NCBI RefSeq assembly: GCF_030252345.1
Contig: NZ_CP126980.1
Location: 8,069,501-8,133,500 of the forward strand
DNA length: 64,000 bases
From: Actinoplanes oblitus
GTDB taxonomy: Bacteria > Actinomycetota > Actinomycetes > Mycobacteriales > Micromonosporaceae
Reading direction: 5' to 3'
In this document: piece by piece, positions 8,440-16,676 of the stretch
How the letters are laid out: each line of letters starts with the position of its first letter
How positions within the stretch are numbered: position 1 is the first letter of the stretch
Translations under genes and position numbers: made by a program
The notes under the pieces: model-generated
Seen by the model: only the letters and a program-made list of their open reading frames with translations
The model's database searches: none
What the model was told of the DNA's origin: nothing

Positions 8440-9261
8440 TCACTGCCCGCGCTGGTACTGCTCCCAGGTCTTGATCGGGAGGCGTGGCCCGTCGTCCGGG
8501 CCCTGGTCGGCCAGGCCGTTCAGGCCGAGGTAGTAGTCGCCGGCCTGGTGTTGCGCCTGGCTGGACAGGTCGGTGTCGCTGATCGCCACGGCGTGGATGT
8601 GCCACGGCCAGTCGCCCTGACTCGGGCTGCGCACCCAGGCCGCGAAGCCGACCTGGCGCAGCGCCCGCGCGGTGGCCGTACGCTGCGCCGAGGTCAGGCC
8701 GGTGACCGAGATGTCGACGACGCCGCCGCCGTCATGGGTGCCGGCCGAGGTCGGGTCGCCACCGGGGTTGTACGAGCCCTGGTCGAGCACCAGGGTGCGG
8801 CCGAGCAGCCGCTCGGCCTCGGTGAGCATCGCCTGGGTACGGGCGTCGACGACGTACCCGTCCCGCGGCAGCTTCGCGCCCGGCCCGATCGGGTTGCTGA
8901 CCGTGTACCGGTTCTGTCCGAGCTTGGTCAGCGACGCCGTGCCCGGCAGGCCGTTCGCGGCCAGGCCGGTGTAGCCGAGCGAGCGCTGGTAGGCCGCGTA
9001 CGCCGTGACGGTCTCGGTGCCGAAGTAGCCGTCGACCCACTGCGCGTTCAGCAGGTTCCGCGCCTGCAGCGCCTGCTCGACGGCGAGCACGGAGGCCTTC
9101 GCGCCGGGGGTCAGGGTGTGGTCGGGGCGTCGGGGGTCGATCTGGGCGGCCAGCACGGTGGCCTCCATGTCGACCACCGGCCGCGCCGCCCACGCATGCG
9201 CCGGTACACCGACGGTCATGCACAGCGCGGCGAGCCCGACGGCCGGCCAAGATCGGCGCAT
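8440..9261 (-). CDS. Secreted peptidoglycan-binding / M15-like peptidase domain protein
   Basis: ATG 9261 follows a strong GAGGAGG site and opens a signal peptide (MRRSWPAVGLAALCMTVGVPAHAWA). Residues ~40-110 form a peptidoglycan-binding helix bundle (VDGYFGTETVTAYAAYQRSLGY). The C-terminal half resembles the M15 D-Ala-D-Ala carboxypeptidase fold: AGTHDGGGVVDISV supplies a His and Asp, and WPWHIHAVAI supplies the third histidine. The gene is first in a run of three secreted wall enzymes, and the M23 gene starts 38 bp downstream, so the two are probably co-transcribed. The exact peptidase specificity is unproven. Confidence 0.8.
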   Translation of the reverse strand: MRRSWPAVGLAALCMTVGVPAHAWAARPVVDMEATVLAAQIDPRRPDHTLTPGAKASVLAVEQALQARNLLNAQWVDGYFGTETVTAYAAYQRSLGYTGLAANGLPGTASLTKLGQNRYTVSNPIGPGAKLPRDGYVVDARTQAMLTEAERLLGRTLVLDQGSYNPGGDPTSAGTHDGGGVVDISVTGLTSAQRTATARALRQVGFAAWVRSPSQGDWPWHIHAVAISDTDLSSQAQHQAGDYYLGLNGLADQGPDDGPRLPIKTWEQYQRGQ

Positions 9262-9404
9262 GGTCGATCCTCCTCGTGGGTGGTGTGTCGCGTTGGGAAC
9301 GGACCCCACCCTGCGAGGAAAGACCTGCTGTTCGGTACCCCTATCCTGCTGTCAGACCCGTCAGACCGGCATCGACCTCGGTGAACGCGGTGTTGTCAGT
9401 TCCG

Positions 9405-10373
9405 TCAGGCGACGACGGTGACCATGAAGTACACCGGCCGGCGGCTGGGGAAGTACGCCTGGCCGCGCTCGTCGACCATCTTCCAGCTGACCCAGCACTT
9501 GCCCGGGCGGCTCGGCGCGGTGACCGGGACGCTGATCATCACCTTCTCGCCGGGCGGCGTGTCACCGATCGTCACCCGGTCCGGCACCCGGCAGCCGTTG
9601 TCGTCACCGGGGTCGGTCCGCTCCAGGTAGCGGTTGTGCCAGTCGACGGTTCCCACGTTCGCCAGTGCCCACACCTTGACGAAGTGGGCGTTCACCTTCA
9701 CCCGGGTGCCGTCCGGGATGGTGACGTCGGCCACGAACCTGCTCGAGTCGCCGGGGATCAGCGAGTCCGAGAACGCCGAAGCGGACGGCGACGGCGACGG
9801 CGCCGCGGCGGGGCTCTCCGGGGACGTCCGGCCGCGGACGGTGGCGCCCAGGACGGCGATCACCGCCACCACCGCCGCCACGGCGGCCACCCACGGCGAC
9901 CGGCGCCGACCCGCCTTCACCACCTCGGCCGCCACATCCCGGGCGACGGTGGCCTCCACGATCGCGGGAACCCGCGACGCCTCGTCCCGCGAAGGAGCCA
10001 CCGAAGGAGCCACCGAAGGGGCCGGCGAGGGAGCCGGCGGAGCGTCGGCCGGCGGCGGGACCGGCAGGGCCTCGGCGGGCGGAGGATCGGCCGGGCGCAC
10101 CTCCTGGCGCTGGGCGTCCTCCCATCGGCGGCGCCAGCGCGCCTCGTCCGCGCCGCAGGCCCTGACGAACTCGCGGGTGGTCTCCCAGGAGGGGAACCTG
10201 GTCCCGGCGGCGGCCTCGTGCAGCGTCGTGTGCGAGATCCGGCCGGACCGCCCGGCCATCTTCCGGAACGACGGGTTGCCCGCGGCGACTCGCAGGTCGC
10301 GCAACTGTTCGGCGAACTCCGCCGCGTCCTGTCCGTCCTGAATGGACTGGCCGGTCACGCGCTGGTCTTCCAT
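9405..10373 (-). CDS. Membrane-anchored HTH / NBR1-Ig-like domain protein
   Basis: This is a 322-residue protein. The N-terminal ~90 residues resemble the cytosolic helix-turn-helix-type region of actinobacterial proteins (EQLRDLRVAAGNPSFRKMAGRSG, TLHEAAAGTRFPSWETTREFVRACG). A Pro/Ala linker is followed by one membrane segment (WVAAVAAVVAVIAVLGATV) and an extracellular Ig-like domain of the NBR1 C-terminal type (NVGTVDWHNRYLER...GEKVMISVPVTAPSRPGKCWVSWKM). The ATG at 10373 has GGGGG at good distance; the track frame begins one TTG codon earlier. Its role is unknown. The layout suits an outside-sensing, DNA- or protein-contacting membrane protein. Confidence 0.8.
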   Translation of the reverse strand: MEDQRVTGQSIQDGQDAAEFAEQLRDLRVAAGNPSFRKMAGRSGRISHTTLHEAAAGTRFPSWETTREFVRACGADEARWRRRWEDAQRQEVRPADPPPAEALPVPPPADAPPAPSPAPSVAPSVAPSRDEASRVPAIVEATVARDVAAEVVKAGRRRSPWVAAVAAVVAVIAVLGATVRGRTSPESPAAAPSPSPSASAFSDSLIPGDSSRFVADVTIPDGTRVKVNAHFVKVWALANVGTVDWHNRYLERTDPGDDNGCRVPDRVTIGDTPPGEKVMISVPVTAPSRPGKCWVSWKMVDERGQAYFPSRRPVYFMVTVVA

Positions 10374-10489
10374 CAATCCCCCAGTCGGACACCGCTGTCA
10401 GAGCGCGTACGAGGGTACCGAACGCGCGCCTTACATCGATGCGACGGGAGCCGATGCCGCGGTGCGGGGGCGTACCGGAAATGAACTTT

Positions 10490-12166
10490 TTAATGCGGAT
10501 CGCCCTCGGGACCGAAGGCGGTCAGGAAACGGTCGCGGAAGGTGTTCATCGGCCAGACCGGCGCGTCGGCGGCGGGCTTCAGGCCGCTGGTCCAGCCCCA
10601 CGTGGCGATCCGGTCGAAGACCTTGGGGTCCTTGGCGACGATGGTGATCGGCACGTCGTGACTGGCGTTCTGGCCGACCACCACCGAGGCCGGCTGGTGG
10701 TCGCCGAGAAAGACCATGACCAGGTTGTCGTCGGCGTACTCGGCGACCCAGCCGATCAGGCTGTCCACCGAGTAGGCGATCGACTGGGCGTACGCGGCGC
10801 GGATCCGGGCGTCGTCCTTCCACACCTCCTTGGGCGTGGCGGCGGCGCGCACCATCGGGCCGTAGACGGAACCGTCACCGAGCCGGTCCCAGTCGAGCAT
10901 GCCGGGCAGCGGCGCCCACGGGGTGTGGCTGGAGGTGAGGGTGATCTCGGCGAGCAGCGGGCCCCGGTTCGGCTTGCCGTACTCGAACTTCTGGAACTGC
11001 GCGAGCGCGTACTGATCGGGCATCGGCGACCAGCTGAGCTGCGGTCCGTGATAGTTCAGCGCGGCCTTGTCGTAGACCTGGTCGTAACCGTAGAACCGGC
11101 CCTCCGGCCAGGCGTAGATGACGCCCGGCTCGATGCCGACGGTCCGGTGCCCGGCGTTCCCGAACGCCCTGGTCAGGGTCAGCCGGTCGGTCGCCATCAG
11201 GCTGCGGTACCGGGACTCGGTGTTCACCCACATCCCGGACAGGAACGTCGAGTGCGCGAGCCAGCTGCCGCCGCCGGCGGTCGACGAGGTGAGGAAGCCG
11301 CTGCGGGCGGCGAACCCGGCGGCGGCCAGCTTCTTGTCGCCGTCGCCGAGCGCGGTCAGCACCGAGCCGTCGAAGGCCGGGTTCTCCACCGCGTCCCGGC
11401 CGTAGCTCTCGATGAACGAGACCACCACGTCCTTGCCGCGCAGCGCGGTGAGCAACTGGCTGCCGGGCCGGTCCCGGTACCGGTCGTCGCCCGCCTCGGC
11501 CACGAAGCGGCGCTTGTCGGCGATGTCCTTGGGCAGCGCGAGCGCGGTGTCCCGGGCCAGGTCGGCGGCCGCGTGCGAGGCGACCGGGATGCCGCCGATC
11601 AGCTGGTAGCCCATCGCGAACAGGGCGGTCCAGGCCACCGCCGCCGCGCCCAGGCCGGACCAGGCGATCCGGCGGTGACCGGCCGCGACCGCTGTCAGGC
11701 GCAGCATCGCCCAGGTCATCCCGGCGATCAGCAGCACCGCGAGCAGCACCGCGCCGACCGCCAGACCGATCGCCGGCGCCCTGCCCATCGAGTCGATCAG
11801 GAAGTGGAAGCCGTCGTCGAAGAGCGTCCAGTCCAGCACCGGGTCGAACCGGCGGGCCAGCACCGCGAAGAACCCGATGTCCACCAGTTTGACCACGGTC
11901 AGCGCGCCGAGCAGCACGCCGAGCCCGGCGGCCACCCAGCGGCGGGCCCGGACCGGGACCAGCAGCAGCACGGCACCGGCGACCAGCGCCTCGATCGGGA
12001 CCCGGAGCAGCGCGGTGTACCAGTGGTTGCCCGGCGGGAGCCGGGTGATCTGGTCCGGCAGGATCAGCGCGAGAAATACCAGGATGACGGCGAAACCCGT
12101 GGTCACGTGGCGGATGACCCGGCGGTACGACTTCGGTTCGCTCACATCTCCTTGATACGCCACCAT
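10490..12166 (-). CDS. Sulfatase / alkaline-phosphatase-superfamily membrane protein (LTA-synthase-like)
   Basis: Four or five membrane segments occupy the first ~190 residues (FAVILVFLALILP, ALVAGAVLLLVPV, VLLGALTVVKLVDIGFF, AIGLAVGAVLLAVLLIAG). An extracytoplasmic sulfatase-fold domain follows: DVVVSFIESYGRD with the metal-side Glu, STAGGGSWLAHSTFLSG with the candidate nucleophile Ser/Thr, and FLGDHQP near the end carrying the Asp-His metal ligands. Such proteins transfer phospho-groups in the cell envelope, as in lipoteichoic acid synthase. The donor and acceptor here are unknown. Start choice is uncertain: ATG 12166, or GTG 12145 with AAGGAG just upstream. It is divergent from tetR and may share its operator. 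Confidence 0.8.
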   Translation of the reverse strand: MVAYQGDVSEPKSYRRVIRHVTTGFAVILVFLALILPDQITRLPPGNHWYTALLRVPIEALVAGAVLLLVPVRARRWVAAGLGVLLGALTVVKLVDIGFFAVLARRFDPVLDWTLFDDGFHFLIDSMGRAPAIGLAVGAVLLAVLLIAGMTWAMLRLTAVAAGHRRIAWSGLGAAAVAWTALFAMGYQLIGGIPVASHAAADLARDTALALPKDIADKRRFVAEAGDDRYRDRPGSQLLTALRGKDVVVSFIESYGRDAVENPAFDGSVLTALGDGDKKLAAAGFAARSGFLTSSTAGGGSWLAHSTFLSGMWVNTESRYRSLMATDRLTLTRAFGNAGHRTVGIEPGVIYAWPEGRFYGYDQVYDKAALNYHGPQLSWSPMPDQYALAQFQKFEYGKPNRGPLLAEITLTSSHTPWAPLPGMLDWDRLGDGSVYGPMVRAAATPKEVWKDDARIRAAYAQSIAYSVDSLIGWVAEYADDNLVMVFLGDHQPASVVVGQNASHDVPITIVAKDPKVFDRIATWGWTSGLKPAADAPVWPMNTFRDRFLTAFGPEGDPH

Positions 12167-12209
12167 GCCGTTCCAGGTTCGACGGCACTCCGCCGGCAAT
12201 ATTCAGTGG

Positions 12210-12229
12210 ATGAGTGAGCGCTCGCTCAT
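12210..12229. promoter_or_regulatory. Probable TetR operator
   Basis: ATGAGTGAGC and GCTCGCTCAT form a 20-bp near-perfect inverted repeat with one mismatched pair. It lies 14 bp before the tetR start and between the divergent sulfatase and tetR genes. TGAG-N-GAGCGCTC-N-CTCA palindromes are typical self-operators of TetR regulators. It probably controls the tetR-ABC operon and perhaps the divergent gene. Confidence 0.75.
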
Positions 12230-12242
12230 TAGGGTGGGCGGC

Positions 12243-12860
12243 GTGGAATCCCGACGCAGACGACAGCCGGCCCTGGCGCCGGACGAGAGGCGGGCCGCGC
12301 TCATCGCGGCGACCATCCCGCTGCTGCACGAGCACGGCACCGAGGTGAGCACCCGGCAGATCGCGCACGCCGCCGGGGTCGCCGAGGGCACCATCTTCGG
12401 CGTCTTTCAGAACAAGAACGAGCTGGTGGTCTGCTCGGTCGTCAAGGCGCTCGACCCGGAACCGGTCCTGGCCGCACTGGCCGCCATCGACCGCTCGGCC
12501 GGCCTGCGGGATCGGCTGCGTGCGGCGGCCGAGATCGTGCACGCCCGGTTCGAGTCCAACGCGGGCCTGATGCACGCGGCCCGCCGTCTCTTCATCGCCG
12601 GCGAGTGCGGCCCGGATGCCCAGCATCAGATGACCTCGACCCGCGGGAAGCTGCTGGCCGCGGTCACCGCGGTGCTGGAGCCGGACGCGGACCGGCTGCG
12701 GATCACCCCGGCCGAGGCCGCCCGGCTGCTGCTGCTCTACTGCGGCGCCAACACGTTCGGACCGTTCGGCGAGGGGGAGGCGTTCCACGGCGCCGAACTG
12801 GCATCCCTGCTGCTCGACGGCATCCTTCTACCCAACTCGGGGGAGCAAGCGAAGTGCTGA
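12243..12860 (+). CDS. TetR-family transcriptional regulator
   Basis: The 205-residue protein has an N-terminal helix-turn-helix (AALIAATIPLLHEHGTEVSTRQIAHAAGVAEGTIFGVFQNKNELV), the hallmark TetR DNA-binding region, followed by a ligand-binding helical domain. I chose GTG 12243 because the ATG at 12210 lies inside the operator palindrome. Its last seven bases overlap the GTG of the first ABC gene (GTGCTGA), so regulator and exporter are translationally coupled. It probably represses its own operon and is released by an exported compound (inference). Confidence 0.9.
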   Translation: MESRRRRQPALAPDERRAALIAATIPLLHEHGTEVSTRQIAHAAGVAEGTIFGVFQNKNELVVCSVVKALDPEPVLAALAAIDRSAGLRDRLRAAAEIVHARFESNAGLMHAARRLFIAGECGPDAQHQMTSTRGKLLAAVTAVLEPDADRLRITPAEAARLLLLYCGANTFGPFGEGEAFHGAELASLLLDGILLPNSGEQAKC

Positions 12861-14590
12861 TCAAACTGCTTCGCGTGCACCTGCGGCCGTACTGGAACAC
12901 GATCGGCCTGATCGTGCTCTTCCAGTTCCTGCAGACGCTCGCAACGCTCTATCTGCCCACTCTGAACGCCGACATCATCGACAAGGGCGTGATCACCGGG
13001 GACACCGGTTACGTGATGCGGGTCGGCGGCGGGATGCTCGGCATCACCGTGCTGCAGATCGCCGCGCAGATCGTGGCGGTGTACTTCGGCGCGCGTACCG
13101 CGATGGCCGTCGGCCGTGACGTGCGTGACTCGATCTTCACCCGGGTGCAGCGGTTCTCCGCACGCGAGGTGGGCCAGTTCGGCGCGCCGTCGCTGATCAC
13201 CCGGACCACCAACGACGTGCAGCAGATCCAGATGCTGGTGTTGCTCACCTTCACGCTGATGGTCTCCGCACCGATCATGTGCGTCGGCGGGATCGTGCTG
13301 GCGCTGCGCCAGGACGTGCCGCTCTCCTCGCTGCTGCTGGTGATCATCCCGATCCTGATCGCCGTGGTCGCCCTGATCATCAGCCGGATGCGGCCGCTCT
13401 TCCGCGGCCTGCAGGTCAAGCTCGACCGGGTGAACCAGGTGATGCGCGAGCAGATCACCGGCATCCGGGTGATCCGCGCGTTCGTCCGCGACGACCGCGA
13501 GCGGGCCCGTTACGAGGTGGCCAACGACGACCTGACCCAGGTCTCGCTGAAGGCCGGCAAGATCATGGCGCTGATGTTCCCGACCGTCCTGCTGATCGTG
13601 AACCTGTCCAGCGTGGCGGTGCTCTGGTTCGGCGGCCACCGGATCGACGACCAGGCGATGCAGGTCGGCGCGCTCACCGCGTTCCTCAGCTACCTCATGC
13701 AGATCCTGATGTCGATCATGATGGCCACCTTCATGTTCATCATGATCCCGCGCGCCGAGGTGTGTGCCGAGCGGATCCAGGAGGTGGTCACCACCGACTC
13801 CTCGGTGACGCCGCCCACGGCGCCGGTCACCGAGGTGACCCGGCACGGCGAGTTGGAACTGCGCGATGTCAGCTTCCGCTATCCGGGGGCCGAGGCCGCC
13901 GTGCTCTCCGACGTACGCCTGATCGCCCGCCCCCGGGAGGTCACCGCGATCATCGGGTCCACCGGCAGCGGCAAGACCACGCTGCTCAACCTGGTCCCCC
14001 GGCTCTTCGACGTGACCGAGGGCTCGGTGCTGGTGGACGGGGTGGACGTGCGCGAGCTCGACCCGGCCCTGCTGTCGCGGATCGTCGGGATCGTGCCGCA
14101 GCGGCCGTACCTGTTCACCGGCACGGTCGCCTCCAACCTGCGCTACGGCAACCCGGACGCCACCGACGAGGAGCTCTGGACGGCGCTGGAGATCGCCCAG
14201 GGCCGGGAGTTCGTCGAGCGGATGGAGGGACAGCTGGACGCGCCCATCGCGCAGGGCGGCACCAACGTCTCCGGCGGGCAGCGGCAGCGGCTGGCGATCG
14301 CCCGCGCGCTGGTGCACCGGCCGGAGATCTATCTCTTCGACGACTCGTTCTCGGCGCTCGACTACGCCACCGACGCGGCGTTGCGAGCGGCGCTGACCGA
14401 GCACATCGCCGACGCGACGGTGGTGATCGTGGCGCAACGGGTCAGCACCATCCGGGACGCCGACCGGATCGTCGTGCTGGACGACGGCAGGGTCGTCGGG
14501 ACCGGGACGCACGAGGAATTGATGGACGGCAACCCGACGTACCGGGAAATTGTTCTTTCTCAGCTCACCGAGCAGGAGGCCAACGCGTGA
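12854..14590 (+). CDS. ABC exporter half-transporter, degenerate-site subunit
   Basis: This 578-residue half transporter has a six-helix membrane domain (~1-320) fused to a nucleotide-binding domain: Walker A GSTGSGKTT near 372, signature NVSGGQRQRLAIARAL, Walker B YLFDDSFSALD. The residue after the Walker B aspartate is Asp rather than the catalytic Glu, a known feature of the non-catalytic chain in heterodimeric exporters (TM287/288, LmrCD type). It is coupled to tetR upstream and followed 55 bp later by its partner. Likely role: export of a drug, lipid or peptide across the membrane; the substrate is unknown. Confidence 0.92.
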   Translation: MLIKLLRVHLRPYWNTIGLIVLFQFLQTLATLYLPTLNADIIDKGVITGDTGYVMRVGGGMLGITVLQIAAQIVAVYFGARTAMAVGRDVRDSIFTRVQRFSAREVGQFGAPSLITRTTNDVQQIQMLVLLTFTLMVSAPIMCVGGIVLALRQDVPLSSLLLVIIPILIAVVALIISRMRPLFRGLQVKLDRVNQVMREQITGIRVIRAFVRDDRERARYEVANDDLTQVSLKAGKIMALMFPTVLLIVNLSSVAVLWFGGHRIDDQAMQVGALTAFLSYLMQILMSIMMATFMFIMIPRAEVCAERIQEVVTTDSSVTPPTAPVTEVTRHGELELRDVSFRYPGAEAAVLSDVRLIARPREVTAIIGSTGSGKTTLLNLVPRLFDVTEGSVLVDGVDVRELDPALLSRIVGIVPQRPYLFTGTVASNLRYGNPDATDEELWTALEIAQGREFVERMEGQLDAPIAQGGTNVSGGQRQRLAIARALVHRPEIYLFDDSFSALDYATDAALRAALTEHIADATVVIVAQRVSTIRDADRIVVLDDGRVVGTGTHEELMDGNPTYREIVLSQLTEQEANA

Positions 14591-14645
14591 TCGACCGCAG
14601 CGCGGCGCGGCAGGGGCCGGCGAAGCTCACGATCGGGGGCCCGGC

Positions 14646-16619
14646 ATGACCGCACCCGACCGCCGCCCGATGGGGCCGGCCGGCGGCCCGCCGGCCGCCC
14701 GGATGATGATGGCCGGCGGACCGCCGGAGAAACTGGAGGACTTCAAGGGCTCCACCAAGCGGCTGCTCGGCATGCTGAAGCCGCAGCGCGCGCTGGTCGG
14801 GCTGGTGCTCGCGTTCGGCGTGGTCTCGGTCTTCCTGTCGGTGCTCGGGCCGCGACTGCTCGGCAAGGCCACCGACGTGATCTTCGAGGGCGTGGTCGGC
14901 AAGATGCTCGGCCAGTCGCTGCCGCCCGGCGCCACCAAGGAGCAGGCCGTCGAGGGGCTGCGCCAGCAGGGTCAGGGCAAGGTCGCCGACATGCTCGCGG
15001 CGATGCACGACGTGATCCCGGGCCAGGGCATCGACTTCGACCGGCTGATGCGGGTGCTCGCCTGGGTGGCCGTGGTCTACCTGTTCGCCTGGGTGTTCGG
15101 CGTGTGCCAGGGCCGGCTCACCGCGCGGGTGGTGCAGACCGCCGTCTACGACCTGCGCAACCAGGTCGAGGCGAAACTGGCCCGGCTGCCGCTGTCGTAC
15201 TTCGACAAGCAGCCGCGCGGTGAGGTGCTGAGCCGGGCCACCAACGACACCGACAACATCGCGCAGACCCTGCAGCAGACGTTCGCGCAGCTGACCACGG
15301 CGCTGCTGACGGTGGTCGGGGTGCTCGGGATGATGTTCTGGATCTCGCCGTTGCTGGCGCTCATCGCGCTGGTCACCATCCCGGTGTCGTTCTTCCTGAC
15401 CAAGGCGATCGGCAAGCGGGCACAGCCGCAGTTCGTCGCCCAGTGGAAGACCACCGGCCAGCTCAACGGGCACATCGAGGAGATGTTCACCGGGCACACG
15501 CTGGTCAAGGTCTTCGGCCGGCAGCACGAGGCGGAGCAGGCCTTCCGGGAGCACAACGACAAGCTGTACGCGTCCAGCTTCCGCGCCCAGTTCATCTCCG
15601 GCCTGATCCAGCCGGCCATGATGTTCATCAGCAACGTGAACTACGTGCTGGTGGCGGTGGTCGGCGGCCTGCGGGTGGCGTCCGGGTCGCTGTCGCTCGG
15701 TGACGTGCAGGCGTTCATCCAGTACAGCCGGCAGTTCAGCCAGCCGCTCACCCAGGTGGCCAGCATGGCGAACCTGGTGCAGTCCGGGGTGGCCTCGGCG
15801 GAGCGGGTGTTCGCCCTGCTCGACGCGACCGAGCAGTCCCCCGAGCCGGCCGCCGTGGCGATGCCCGCGGTGCGCGGCCGGATCTCCTTCGAGAACGTGT
15901 CGTTCCGCTACACCCCGGACAAGCCGCTGATCGAGAACCTGTCGCTGTCGGTGGAGCCGGGCCAGACCGTGGCGATCGTCGGGCCGACCGGGGCGGGCAA
16001 GACCACCCTGGTCAACCTGCTGATGCGGTTCTACGACGTGACCGGTGGGCGGATCACCCTGGACGGGGTGGACATCGCCACGATGCCCCGGGAGCAGCTG
16101 CGCGAGCAGATCGGGATGGTGCTGCAGGACACCTGGCTGTTCGGCGGGACGATCGCGGAGAACCTGGCGTACGGGGCGGACTCCTTCGACGAGGCGGCGG
16201 TCGTCCGGGCTGCCGAGGCGGCCCACGTCGACGGCTTCGTCCGGATGCTTCCGGAGGGCTACGAGACGACCATCGACGAGGAGGGGTCGAACGTCAGTGC
16301 CGGGCAGAAGCAGCTGATCACGATCGCCCGGGCGTTCCTGGCCGAGCCCAGCATCCTCATCCTGGACGAGGCGACCAGCTCGGTCGACACCCGTACCGAG
16401 GTGCTGATCCAGCGGGCGATGAGCACGCTGCGTACCGGCCGGACCAGCTTCGTCATCGCCCACCGGCTGTCGACGATCCGCGACGCCGACGTGATCCTGG
16501 TGATGGAGAACGGCTCGATCGTCGAGCAGGGCACGCACGACCAGCTGATCGAGGCGGACGGGGCGTACGCCCGTCTCTACTCCGCCCAGTTCGCCCAGGC
16601 CGTCGCCGAGGTGGACTGA
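14646..16619 (+). CDS. ABC exporter half-transporter, catalytic partner
   Basis: The 657-residue partner has a long N-terminal extension, a membrane domain with an unusually long first loop (VIFEGVVGKMLGQSLPPGATKEQAVEGLRQQGQ..., about 80 residues between helices 1 and 2), and a complete nucleotide-binding domain: Walker A GPTGAGKTT, Walker B ILILDEATSSVD with the catalytic Glu, and H-loop VIAHRLST. Its signature reads NVSAGQKQ instead of SGGQ. With the Asp in the partner's Walker B this makes one degenerate and one active ATP site, the expected asymmetric heterodimer. ATG 14646 follows a GGGGG site. A strong terminator hairpin follows. Confidence 0.92.
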   Translation: MTAPDRRPMGPAGGPPAARMMMAGGPPEKLEDFKGSTKRLLGMLKPQRALVGLVLAFGVVSVFLSVLGPRLLGKATDVIFEGVVGKMLGQSLPPGATKEQAVEGLRQQGQGKVADMLAAMHDVIPGQGIDFDRLMRVLAWVAVVYLFAWVFGVCQGRLTARVVQTAVYDLRNQVEAKLARLPLSYFDKQPRGEVLSRATNDTDNIAQTLQQTFAQLTTALLTVVGVLGMMFWISPLLALIALVTIPVSFFLTKAIGKRAQPQFVAQWKTTGQLNGHIEEMFTGHTLVKVFGRQHEAEQAFREHNDKLYASSFRAQFISGLIQPAMMFISNVNYVLVAVVGGLRVASGSLSLGDVQAFIQYSRQFSQPLTQVASMANLVQSGVASAERVFALLDATEQSPEPAAVAMPAVRGRISFENVSFRYTPDKPLIENLSLSVEPGQTVAIVGPTGAGKTTLVNLLMRFYDVTGGRITLDGVDIATMPREQLREQIGMVLQDTWLFGGTIAENLAYGADSFDEAAVVRAAEAAHVDGFVRMLPEGYETTIDEEGSNVSAGQKQLITIARAFLAEPSILILDEATSSVDTRTEVLIQRAMSTLRTGRTSFVIAHRLSTIRDADVILVMENGSIVEQGTHDQLIEADGAYARLYSAQFAQAVAEVD

Positions 16620-16628
16620 CTGAACGCA

Positions 16629-16656
16629 ACGGGGGCGGCCGTCAGGCCGCCCCCGT
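16629..16656. terminator. Terminator hairpin between convergent ABC and Calx-beta genes
   Basis: A 12-bp perfect stem (ACGGGGGCGGCC / GGCCGCCCCCGT) with a GTCA tetraloop is followed by CGTTT on the + strand. It can serve both convergent genes. Confidence 0.8.
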
Positions 16657-16676
16657 CGTTTCGGGTCAGGTGGTGC

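Noticed and set aside
10875..12788. 637-codon minus-strand frame
   Set aside because: It overlaps the sulfatase gene in another frame and runs antisense through tetR; no motif.
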